Assembly: GCA_009926245.1 (NCBI GenBank)
Contig: RFPG01000043.1
Coordinates: 1-8,520, forward strand
DNA from: Sphingobacteriia bacterium
Lineage (GTDB): Bacteria; Bacteroidota; Bacteroidia; UBA7662
Reading direction: 5' to 3'
Length of the DNA stretch: 8,520 nucleotides
Part shown: piece after piece, positions 1-6,894 of the stretch
Layout: each line of letters begins with the position of its first letter
Position numbering within the stretch: position 1 is the first letter of the stretch
Made by a program: the position numbers and the translations under genes
Notes under the pieces: generated by a model
Told to the model about the DNA's origin: nothing
Databases searched by the model: none
What the model saw: the letters and a program-made list of their open reading frames with translations, nothing else

Positions 1-1707
1 GGGGTCGTTCGCCGCAAGGGCACGGGTTGGTTTTTGGATCCCGATCTCAAGGGCAACCGACTTTGGTTCGAGTTGATGATTCCCAAGGAGCAGGAAAAGG
101 AGGAGGGACTCAAAGCCGTCGCCACTTGGATTGATTGGCCGGAGAACCGATCCGTACCCAGGCTCCAATGGCAAGAGTGGTTGGGTCAACCCGGGGAACA
201 CGGTACCGAAATGGCCTCCATTGGAGTGGAATTTGGTTTTGACTTGCATTTTGGGGCGGATGCCTTGGAGGAAGCCTCTCAGATCGACTCCGTCATACGG
301 CCCAAAGACTTGGCCGGCCGCCGGGATTTTCGAGCTGTGCCGACCTTGACCATCGATCCCGAAGATGCCAAGGACTTTGATGATGCCTTGTCGGTGGTTC
401 CGCTGGGTCCGGACCTCTGGGAGGTCGGGGTTCATATTGCCGATGTTTCGTTTTATGTTCGGAACAAGACAGGCATCGACCGCGACGCCTCCTCCAGGGC
501 GACTTCAGTTTACATGGTGCATCAGGTTTTGCCCATGCTTCCGGAGCACCTTTCCAACCTGGTCTGCTCGTTGAGGCCCAACGAAGACAAATTGTGTTAT
601 TCGGTGGTATTCCAAATCCATCGAAACGGACAAATTCAAGACACCTGGGTTGGCCGCACCTGCATTCGCTCTCAGCGTCGTTTTACCTATCGCGAAGCGC
701 AGACGATTTTGGACCAGAAGCAGGGTGAAATGCACGAGGAATTGCGGGCCTTGAACACCATCGCCGAGGCCTTGCGAAAACGCCGATTTGAAGGCGGGGC
801 CATTGGATTTGAAACCGAAGAAATTCGATTCACCCTGGACGAACAGGGATTCCCCTTGGCCGCCGCGATCAAAGAAAAAATTCCCACCCATGGTTTGATT
901 GAAGAGTGGATGCTTTTGGCCAATCAAGCGGTGGCCCGCAAATTGGGGGACGCCGTCCAAGCAGGCCTTATTCCTGCCTCGGTTTATCGGGTCCATGATT
1001 ACCCGGACCCTGAACGCTTGGCCCGTTTGGCGACCTGGGCCGACCTTTTTGGGTATGCACTATCGATTCGTTCCAAGAGCCAAGTGGCCGCGTCTCTCAA
1101 CCGCCTGATTCAGGAATCCGAAGGCAAACCAGAATCAGCTATTCTGCAGCAGTTGGCCATTCGTTCCATGGCCAAAGCCATTTATACCACCCAAAACATA
1201 GGCCATTACGGACTGGCTTTTTCGCATTACACCCACTTTACATCCCCCATCAGGCGCTACCCCGATTTGTTGGTGCATCGCCTCTTGGCTCATTTGGACG
1301 GATCCGGTGCAGGATGGTCTTACCCTGAGCCGGATTTGGAAAGGCTCTGCCGATACGATAGCGAAAAAGAACGCAACGCTGCCTTCGCAGAGCGAGCGGC
1401 GGTTCGCTTCAAACAATTGCAAATGCTTAGCGACAAGCGGGACCAGGTTTGGGAAGGTTCGGTTACGTCGGTGGGAGATCAAGGCGCGTGGGTCACCCTG
1501 GATTACAATCGCTGCGATGGCTTGGTCCCCATGTCGTCTTTGGATGACGATCGTTACACGTTTGTTGAAGATGAATTGGCTTTGGTGGGGAGTGGGCGCA
1601 ATCATCGCATTGGGCCTGGGCAGCGGATGACCGTCCGAATTACCAAATTGGATTTGCGTTTGAGGCGTCTGGAACTGGAACCGGCTCCGGAGGGCATTGG
1701 ACGTTGA
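1..1707 (+). CDS. rnr: Ribonuclease R (3'-5' exoribonuclease), 5' end missing
   Basis: RNase R degrades RNA processively from the 3' end, including structured RNA, in the cytoplasm. The frame is open from base 1 without a start codon, so the gene begins upstream. About 568 residues are visible, and the family is usually a little over 700 residues, so roughly 150 N-terminal residues are missing. The visible part opens inside a cold-shock-type OB fold (GTGWFLDPD). The RNB catalytic domain follows: TIDPEDAKDFDDA at bases 349-387 carries the aspartates that bind the catalytic metal ions, and HFTSPIRRYPD at 1234-1266 is the second RNB signature. A C-terminal S1 RNA-binding domain lies at about 1450-1690. 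The lysine-rich tail of enterobacterial RNase R is absent. Reading is continuous with no frameshift. The next gene starts 38 bp downstream on the same strand, so the two may be cotranscribed. The family call is secure; RNase II is less likely given the Bacteroidota context. Confidence 0.95.
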   Translation, partial: GVVRRKGTGWFLDPDLKGNRLWFELMIPKEQEKEEGLKAVATWIDWPENRSVPRLQWQEWLGQPGEHGTEMASIGVEFGFDLHFGADALEEASQIDSVIRPKDLAGRRDFRAVPTLTIDPEDAKDFDDALSVVPLGPDLWEVGVHIADVSFYVRNKTGIDRDASSRATSVYMVHQVLPMLPEHLSNLVCSLRPNEDKLCYSVVFQIHRNGQIQDTWVGRTCIRSQRRFTYREAQTILDQKQGEMHEELRALNTIAEALRKRRFEGGAIGFETEEIRFTLDEQGFPLAAAIKEKIPTHGLIEEWMLLANQAVARKLGDAVQAGLIPASVYRVHDYPDPERLARLATWADLFGYALSIRSKSQVAASLNRLIQESEGKPESAILQQLAIRSMAKAIYTTQNIGHYGLAFSHYTHFTSPIRRYPDLLVHRLLAHLDGSGAGWSYPEPDLERLCRYDSEKERNAAFAERAAVRFKQLQMLSDKRDQVWEGSVTSVGDQGAWVTLDYNRCDGLVPMSSLDDDRYTFVEDELALVGSGRNHRIGPGQRMTVRITKLDLRLRRLELEPAPEGIGR

Positions 1708-1745
1708 TATCAGACGTGTATTTTTATTCCTAGCTTCAAATTGTT

Positions 1746-2789
1746 ATGGTGCAAGATTCCTCCCAACCCTCCCCGAACTGGTCCCAGACGGCGGGGCTTT
1801 ACCAAAAGGCCGTTGAACAAGGCCTTCGTAACATGGGTTGGGCCCAAGCCAGACCCGAGGGACTGTATCGTCCCATGGAGTACTTTTTGGGATTGGGGGG
1901 CAAGCGGCTACGCCCCGTCCTCTGCTTGACGGCCTGCGGAATGGTCGGCTCGGATCCTTACTTGGCCCTGCCACAGGCCTTGGCGGTAGAGATTTTTCAC
2001 AATTTCACCCTCTTGCACGACGATGTGATGGACCGTTCACCCTTGCGTCGAGGTCAGCCGACCGTGCATGAGCGTTACGGCATCGATGCGGCCATTCTCT
2101 CGGGGGATGCCTTGCTGATCGAAGCCTATGCTCAATTATCGAAAGCACCGGTGGATCTACTCCCCGACCTTCTGGCTGAATTCAACCGGGTGGCTTTGCA
2201 GGTTTGCCAGGGTCAGCAAATGGATATGGATTTCCAAAAACGTTCCTCGGTTGGAATGGAGGAGTACCGCGAAATGATTGGGCTCAAAACAGCCGTGCTT
2301 TTGGGGTCTTCCCTCAAATTAGGGGCCCTGGTCGGAGGTGCCGAGCCCGCCCAAGCCAGCGCCTTGTTTCGGGTGGGGTACCTGGTGGGCTTGGCTTTTC
2401 AGGTTCAAGATGATTGGTTGGATGTGTACGGTGATCCGGAACGCTTTGGCAAACAGGTCGCCGGGGATATCAAGGCCTGCAAACATAGTTTTTTGAGGGT
2501 CATGGCCGAAAGCCGAGCCCAAAACAACCAACGCGCCACCCTGGCCCAGTCCTTTGAACGCCTCGCCCTGTTGGGTCAAAGCGGGGAAGAGGGCCCCGAT
2601 CTCGACGCCGAAGTCCAACAAGTTATTCAATGTTACAATGAACTGGGATTGGAAGAAGGAGCCTTGGCCTATCAGCATCAACTCCTGGACGAGGCCATGG
2701 ACTTGCTGGCCTCCCTGCCTTTTGGGTCATCGCCGGGCGCGGCTTTTTTGGCTGATTATGCCCTGTATCTAGCTCGTCGTCAAGAATAG
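1746..2789 (+). CDS. Polyprenyl synthetase (short-chain trans-isoprenyl diphosphate synthase)
   Basis: This enzyme condenses isopentenyl diphosphate onto allylic diphosphates to build isoprenoid precursors (farnesyl, geranylgeranyl or longer chains) for quinones, carotenoids and cell-wall carrier lipids. The 347-residue product has the ordered family motifs: GGKRLRP (51-57), the first aspartate-rich motif DDVMD (92-96), RRGQPTVH (101-108) and the second aspartate-rich motif DDWLD (222-226) followed by VYGD. The length is normal and no catalytic residue is missing. The first aspartate-rich motif has no two-residue insertion, unlike typical bacterial FPP synthases. The fifth residue before it is Phe87, a bulky residue that in archaeal-type GGPP synthases limits chain length, so a C15-C20 product is plausible but inferred. 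The ATG at 1746 is chosen because it gives the normal N-terminus; no Shine-Dalgarno precedes it, as is common in Bacteroidota. It follows rnr by 38 bp and ends in a convergent gap facing the suf operon. Confidence 0.93.
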   Translation: MVQDSSQPSPNWSQTAGLYQKAVEQGLRNMGWAQARPEGLYRPMEYFLGLGGKRLRPVLCLTACGMVGSDPYLALPQALAVEIFHNFTLLHDDVMDRSPLRRGQPTVHERYGIDAAILSGDALLIEAYAQLSKAPVDLLPDLLAEFNRVALQVCQGQQMDMDFQKRSSVGMEEYREMIGLKTAVLLGSSLKLGALVGGAEPAQASALFRVGYLVGLAFQVQDDWLDVYGDPERFGKQVAGDIKACKHSFLRVMAESRAQNNQRATLAQSFERLALLGQSGEEGPDLDAEVQQVIQCYNELGLEEGALAYQHQLLDEAMDLLASLPFGSSPGAAFLADYALYLARRQE

Positions 2790-2790
2790 G

Positions 2791-2815
2791 TAGGGACCGC
2801 ATCGATAGGGACCGC
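2791..2815. repeat. Two direct copies of TAGGGACCGC, 15 bp apart start to start
   Basis: The 10-mer TAGGGACCGC occurs at 2791-2800 and again at 2806-2815, separated by ATCGA. It starts immediately after the polyprenyl synthetase stop codon, in the convergent gap. The two copies are identical. It does not form a terminator-like hairpin; the best stem, GGGA with TCCC just after the second copy, is only 4 bp. It may be part of a small dispersed intergenic repeat, which cannot be tested from one window. Confidence 0.75.
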
Positions 2816-2832
2816 GTTTCCCAATCCGCCTT

Positions 2833-2858
2833 CCAAGATCCAAGATCCAAGATCCAAG
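2833..2858. repeat. Tandem heptamer repeat (CCAAGAT)3 plus CCAAG
   Basis: Three exact copies of CCAAGAT (2833-2839, 2840-2846, 2847-2853) are followed by a partial copy, CCAAG (2854-2858), about 3.7 units in total. It sits 12 bp beyond the stop codon of the SufE-SufT gene, in the convergent intergenic gap. The period of seven would shift the frame in a coding region, so its confinement to the gap is expected. It is too short, and lacks spacers, to be a CRISPR. It is probably a slippage-prone microsatellite of the kind seen between genes in some Bacteroidota. Confidence 0.85.
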
Positions 2859-2870
2859 GTTCGAGGACGC

Positions 2871-3710
2871 TTAGAGGAATCCCAATTCCAGTTTGGCTTC
2901 TTCGCTCATCAAGTCCTGGGACCACGGTGGGTCAAAGGTCAATTCAACATCGACCTCGCTCACTCCGTGAACTCCACGGATTTTATCTGCCACCTCCCCA
3001 GGCAGAGTACCGGCCACCGGGCACGAGGGCGATGTCAGGGTCATGGTGACTTTGACGACGCCTCCGTTGCGGACCTCGATGTTATAGATCAACCCCAGAT
3101 CGTAGATATTGACCGGTATTTCGGGGTCGTAAATGGTACGAATAATGTTAAGAACAGCGTCCTGGGTTTCGACAAAGGTCGGTTCCTGACCAGAGCTTGG
3201 GGTAGCGGGCAAGGCAGGCGCTTCGTTGACGCTTTTTTCGGGCGCTGTTCCTTCGACAGGGCGGTACAACAAGGCAAGTTGCCGAATGCGGTCCAACATC
3301 CCGGCCAGACCGTTGGCTCGGTTGGGGGAGAGGTGGTGCTGAAGGCCTGTTTTTTGGTGCAGGTCAAAGGTGGTCCCCAGGATATCGGTGGGTTTTTGGT
3401 GCTGAAAAACCTTGAGCAAAAGGGTCATGATGCCTTTGACCAGCAATGCATCTGAATCGGCGGCAAATTCCAGTCGGCCATCGGGCAATGAAGTGGCCCG
3501 CAACCAGACCCTGGATTGACAGCCTTTGATCAGAAGAGCATCGTTCTTGAAGGCCTCGTCCAGGGGCGGGCATTCTTTGGCCAATTCCAATAAGTACTGA
3601 TACCGATCCTCCCAATTTTCGAGCAAGGCGAAGTCCGCTGCGAGTTGTTCTTGCAACAGAGCCGGCGATGGGGGGACCTCCGGGAGGGCTGACGATTGGT
3701 TTTTATCCAT
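2871..3710 (-). CDS. sufE-sufT: SufE-SufT fusion: sulfur acceptor joined to DUF59/MIP18 Fe-S maturation domain
   Basis: The 279-residue product holds two domains that are usually separate proteins. Residues about 15-148 are SufE, with the persulfide-accepting cysteine in IKGCQSRVW (Cys64), equivalent to E. coli Cys51. SufE takes sulfur from SufS and hands it to SufBCD. Residues about 183-279 are a DUF59/MIP18 domain (SufT), with DPEIPVNIYDLGLIY at 195-209, the conserved cysteine in TSPSCPVAG (Cys230) and the tail MSEEAKLELGFL. SufT-type proteins assist Fe-S protein maturation. Between them is a Pro/Ala/Glu/Ser-rich linker (about 151-182) that looks like a true interdomain linker. The frame is continuous, and no ATG or GTG start lies in the linker, only one TTG (Leu167), so separate translation of SufT is unlikely. 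The ATG at 3710 overlaps the sufS stop by 8 bp (ATGGATAA), which suggests translational coupling. It is the last gene of the operon. Confidence 0.93.
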   Translation of the reverse strand: MDKNQSSALPEVPPSPALLQEQLAADFALLENWEDRYQYLLELAKECPPLDEAFKNDALLIKGCQSRVWLRATSLPDGRLEFAADSDALLVKGIMTLLLKVFQHQKPTDILGTTFDLHQKTGLQHHLSPNRANGLAGMLDRIRQLALLYRPVEGTAPEKSVNEAPALPATPSSGQEPTFVETQDAVLNIIRTIYDPEIPVNIYDLGLIYNIEVRNGGVVKVTMTLTSPSCPVAGTLPGEVADKIRGVHGVSEVDVELTFDPPWSQDLMSEEAKLELGFL

Positions 3711-4941
3711 GGCCGAGCATGCGTTGGGTTTTGAGCAGGGATTGCCCCAGGTAATCCAATTCGTTGAAGGTGTTATAAAAGCAAACCGAGGCCCGAACCG
3801 TACCGGGTAGGTTCCATCGTTTCATCAGGGGTTGGGCGCAGTGATGACCGGTTCGGACGGCAATTCCCATGCTATCCAAAAGCAAACCCACATCGTAAGG
3901 GTGGGCCTGGCCTAACAAAAAACTTTGCGCTGAACTGCGATCCGTGGCTTCTCCAATTTTGCGCAGGTCCGGAATGGAATCCAAGACAACCTGAAGGTGC
4001 TGGTAAAGAGCCTTTTCTCGGTCCATAATGATTTCCCACCCCCATGATTGGAGGTAATCAACGGCCGCACCCAAGCCAATCGCCTGGGCAATGGGGGGCG
4101 TTCCTGCCTCAAATCGCAAAGGTGGTTCGGCGTAGCTGGTCACTTGATAGTCCACTTCGCGAATCATGTCCCCGCCCCCTTGCCAAGGAGGCATGCTGTG
4201 GAGGAGTTCACGACGGCCGTAAAGAATGCCGATACCCGTGGGGCCGTACATTTTATGCGCCGAAAAACACAAAAAATCAACATCAAGTTCCGTAACACGG
4301 ATGGGGCCGTGGGCCACCGCTTGGGCGGCATCGACCAGGACGGTGCAACCAACGGCCTTGGCCATGCGAATCATGGTTTGAACCGGATTGTGGCTGCCCA
4401 AAACATTGCTAATGGAACAAAAAGCCAGCATCTTGGAGCGGGGATTCAGCATGGATTCCAAGGCTTCAAGATCCGTTTGACCTTTTTCATCGATCGGCAC
4501 AATGCGTAGAATCGCTCCTTGCTGGGCACATATCATTTGCCAAGGCACCAAATTGGCATGGTGCTCCATGGCCGTCACCAAGACCTCATCACCGGGTTCC
4601 AGACGACGCCCCCAGGACTGGGCAACCAGGTTAATGGCTTCGGTGCAACCTTTGGTAAATACGATGTTATCGGATTCGGGGGCTCCCAAAAAAGCCGCCA
4701 CCTTGGCGCGGGCCTCTTCGTAACAACGGGTCGCTTCCTGGCTGAGGTGGTGGACCCCCCGGTGGACGTTGGCGTATTTTTCGATGTAAAAAGAACGCTC
4801 GGCGTCCAATACGGGCAGGGGCTTGAAGGTGCTGGCGGCGTTATCGAGGTAGACCAGCGGACGCCCGTGCACCTGCAGTTCCAGCGATGGGAAATCCTTT
4901 CGGATATGTTGTTCGATCAACAGCGGATCGGAAGTTTGCAT
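3703..4941 (-). CDS. sufS: Cysteine desulfurase SufS (group II, PLP-dependent)
   Basis: SufS removes sulfur from L-cysteine, giving alanine and an enzyme-bound persulfide that is passed to SufE. The 412-residue product has the usual length of group II desulfurases. Visible landmarks are LDNAAST (32-38), EHHAN at 126-130 with the PLP-stacking histidine, DAAQ (Asp204), SAHKMYGPTG with the PLP Schiff-base lysine Lys230, and RTGHHCAQP with the catalytic Cys368. These match E. coli Lys226 and Cys364. The ATG at 4941 is preferred over an in-frame ATG 90 bp upstream, because the extra 30 residues lie wholly inside sufD coding sequence and do not resemble the family. It starts 4 bp after the sufD stop, and its end overlaps the start of the SufE-SufT gene by 8 bp, so the desulfurase and its acceptor are likely made together. 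Confidence 0.96.
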   Translation of the reverse strand: MQTSDPLLIEQHIRKDFPSLELQVHGRPLVYLDNAASTFKPLPVLDAERSFYIEKYANVHRGVHHLSQEATRCYEEARAKVAAFLGAPESDNIVFTKGCTEAINLVAQSWGRRLEPGDEVLVTAMEHHANLVPWQMICAQQGAILRIVPIDEKGQTDLEALESMLNPRSKMLAFCSISNVLGSHNPVQTMIRMAKAVGCTVLVDAAQAVAHGPIRVTELDVDFLCFSAHKMYGPTGIGILYGRRELLHSMPPWQGGGDMIREVDYQVTSYAEPPLRFEAGTPPIAQAIGLGAAVDYLQSWGWEIIMDREKALYQHLQVVLDSIPDLRKIGEATDRSSAQSFLLGQAHPYDVGLLLDSMGIAVRTGHHCAQPLMKRWNLPGTVRASVCFYNTFNELDYLGQSLLKTQRMLGHG

Positions 4942-4945
4942 GGCT

Positions 4946-6100
4946 TCAAAAGGAGGGCAGCGCCTCCAGGGTGTTTTGCATTTGTTGCCGTAAGACTTCG
5001 TCCGGAACCAGGTCCACGATTTCCAGGGCAAAGGCCAGGGTCAGAATCCGTCGCGCTTCGTCTTGGGGAACCCCCCGGCTTCGAAGGTAAAATACGGCAT
5101 CCTCTTGCAATCGCCCCATGGTGGCTCCGTGGGAACAACGGACATTGTCCGCCAAGATTTGCAATTCAGGCTTGGCATGGACCTTGCCGCTGGGAATCCC
5201 GGAGCCGGGTTGATCCAGCATGAGGTTGCTGCTTTTTTGGAAGGCGTTGGTTTCTTGGGCATCTTGCTCAACACGCAGGACACCGTTAAAAACCGTGGAA
5301 GAAGAAGGGGCGGCTACGGCTTTGTAGTGCTGATGGCTTTGGCCGCGCAGGGCTGCATGTTGGATGCGACTGTATTGGTCGGCATGTCCTCCGGCGGTTG
5401 CCAGGGTCAGGCCGTAGAGGGCGGTGTAAGCATCGTCGCCCTGTTGTTGAACGTGGATATTGTTACGAATGAGTCCGCTACCGTGGGCAACGGTGTAAAC
5501 ATGAAGTTTGCTCCCCTCGGCCTGAACCGCATCGGTTTGACAAAGGATGCCTGTGGAGGTTTCAGAACGGATCCAGCGGATTAATTCCAATTCTGCACCC
5601 GCGCCTAATTCCACTTGCAGGGTCAGCAAGTAAGCCAGGGGCAAGGGTAAATGGTTTGCTTCGATTGGGCCGCTTTGGGGTGGGGCGATCTCTTGCAGGA
5701 CCCTCAGCTTGGACCCAGCGCCCAAACGCAGTCGGTGATTAAAGCCGTGAAGGCCTAGCGTTGGTCTCTCCAAACAAGAGATTAACAAGGGCTCCGATGG
5801 TTGACAGCCCGCTGGTAATTCCAGGTCCAGTCCATCTCGGTGCAGGGACCAAGAAGCCGCACCCAAGGGGTCTGAACCCAACAGATTCAAGATGGGTCCG
5901 GTCAAGGGCTTCAAGTCCGAGGGCCAGGAATACCCGGTGGTGGGAGGGGTGGTCGTTTTGGAGATTTCTTGGGCTAATCCTTCCGCAGGCCCCAACCAAG
6001 TCTTCAAATCCGTGTACTTCCAAGCCTCGACGTCCGATCCCGGCCAACCGCCGTTGAGGATAAACTGAGCGTAACTTGATTCGTTGGATTCCCGGCTCAT
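4946..6100 (-). CDS. sufD: Fe-S cluster assembly protein SufD
   Basis: SufD pairs with SufB in the SufBC2D scaffold and is needed for iron entry into the nascent cluster. The product is 384 residues, within the SufD range. The N-terminal EAWKYTDL (25-32) is the typical SufD entry motif, the middle is a beta-helix-type region, and the C-terminal core includes KPELQILADNVRCSHGAT (310-327), where His324 corresponds to the functionally important His360 of E. coli SufD. FYLRSRGV and the basic-hydrophobic C-terminal helices follow. The common ADDV in the core motif reads ADNV here, a minor variant. The start is the ATG at 6100, which forms an ATGA overlap with the sufC stop; an in-frame ATG 30 bp further upstream would overlap sufC by 34 bp and adds atypical residues. 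Confidence 0.94.
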   Translation of the reverse strand: MSRESNESSYAQFILNGGWPGSDVEAWKYTDLKTWLGPAEGLAQEISKTTTPPTTGYSWPSDLKPLTGPILNLLGSDPLGAASWSLHRDGLDLELPAGCQPSEPLLISCLERPTLGLHGFNHRLRLGAGSKLRVLQEIAPPQSGPIEANHLPLPLAYLLTLQVELGAGAELELIRWIRSETSTGILCQTDAVQAEGSKLHVYTVAHGSGLIRNNIHVQQQGDDAYTALYGLTLATAGGHADQYSRIQHAALRGQSHQHYKAVAAPSSSTVFNGVLRVEQDAQETNAFQKSSNLMLDQPGSGIPSGKVHAKPELQILADNVRCSHGATMGRLQEDAVFYLRSRGVPQDEARRILTLAFALEIVDLVPDEVLRQQMQNTLEALPSF

Positions 6101-6873
6101 GCGTTGGCATTCACTTCGTTGCGCAACCAATCGTAGCCTTTGGCTTCCAGCTCCAAGGCCAAGGTATAATCCCCGCTACGAACGATACGGCCGTCCATGA
6201 GAACGTGGACATAATCGGGTCGGATATAGTCCAGCAGGCGCTGGTAATGGGTGATAACCAAAAAACTATTTTGGTCGTTACGCAAACTGTTCACCCCTTC
6301 GGCCACGATCCGGAGGGCATCGATATCCAAACCGGAATCGGTTTCATCCAGAATCGCCAAACGGGGTTCCAGCATTGCCAATTGAAAAATTTCGTTGCGT
6401 TTTTTTTCGCCGCCCGAGAATCCCAGATTGACCGGACGAGACAGATACGAGGCATCCAATTGAACCAGAGCCGCTTTTTGGCGCATCAGTTTCAAAAAAT
6501 CTCCAGCTTCCAGCGGGTCCAAGCCCCGCATGCTCCGCACCTTGTTGACCGCCGAGCGCATAAAATTGGTGTTGCTGACCCCGGGAATTTCAACGGGGTA
6601 CTGAAAGGCCAAAAAAACGCCCAGCCAGGCTCGCTCTTCGGGCTCCAAGGCCAGCAAATCCTGCCCATCCAAGTAAACTTCTCCTTGGATATCGTACCCG
6701 GGCCGACCTGCCAAGACATGGGATAGCGTTGATTTTCCTGAACCGTTGGGTCCCATAATGGCATGCACTTCTCCGGCAGGTATTTCCAGATGGAGGCCCT
6801 GCAAAATGGGGCGTCCCTGAATGGAAGCAAAGAGGTTTTTGATTTGAAGCAAAGGAGTGGGGTTGGTTGTCAT
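6097..6873 (-). CDS. sufC: Fe-S cluster assembly ATPase SufC
   Basis: SufC is a soluble ABC-type ATPase that drives conformational change in the SufB-SufD scaffold. The 258-residue product has the full nucleotide-binding domain in order: Walker A GPNGSGKST (41-49), Q-loop Gln91 in FQYP, signature FSGGEKKR (152-159), Walker B LAILDETDSGLD (172-183) and switch histidine His209 in VITHY. The ETDSGLD form and the KKRNE after the signature separate SufC from transport ATPases, and no membrane partner is encoded nearby. It starts 21 bp after the sufB stop; that gap is C-rich on the coding strand with a run of seven C and shows no Shine-Dalgarno sequence. Its stop overlaps the sufD start. Confidence 0.97.
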   Translation of the reverse strand: MTTNPTPLLQIKNLFASIQGRPILQGLHLEIPAGEVHAIMGPNGSGKSTLSHVLAGRPGYDIQGEVYLDGQDLLALEPEERAWLGVFLAFQYPVEIPGVSNTNFMRSAVNKVRSMRGLDPLEAGDFLKLMRQKAALVQLDASYLSRPVNLGFSGGEKKRNEIFQLAMLEPRLAILDETDSGLDIDALRIVAEGVNSLRNDQNSFLVITHYQRLLDYIRPDYVHVLMDGRIVRSGDYTLALELEAKGYDWLRNEVNANA

Positions 6874-6894
6874 GCCGTATGGGGGGGATGGGAT

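Noticed and set aside
34..36. TTG as a possible start of the RNase R gene
   Set aside because: The frame stays open to base 1 and the residues before it (GVVRRKGTGWF) fit the OB-fold domain, so the gene is cut by the window edge and does not start here.
1731..1738. TAGCTTCA upstream of the polyprenyl synthetase as a TAnnTTTG promoter
   Set aside because: It misses two bases of the four-base TTTG part, has no TTG at proper spacing, and would leave almost no leader; read-through from rnr is simpler.
2833..2858. CRISPR-like repeat
   Set aside because: Units are 7 bp and directly adjacent with no spacers, and no cas gene is present.
4942..5031. In-frame upstream ATG giving SufS 30 more residues
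   Set aside because: The extension lies inside sufD coding sequence and has atypical Trp/Lys/Pro-rich residues; the ATG at 4941, 4 bp after the sufD stop, gives the normal N-terminus.
4519..5223. Open frame of 234 codons on the plus strand, opposite sufS and sufD
   Set aside because: It lies wholly antisense to two well-supported genes, has low-complexity Gly/Arg-rich composition with no recognisable motif, and is explained by codon bias in the genes it shadows.
6101..6130. In-frame upstream ATG giving SufD 10 more residues
   Set aside because: It would overlap sufC by 34 bp; the ATGA overlap at 6097-6100 is the usual coupled arrangement.
6076..6726. Open frame of 216 codons on the plus strand, opposite sufC
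   Set aside because: Antisense to the SufC ATPase motifs; a shadow frame.
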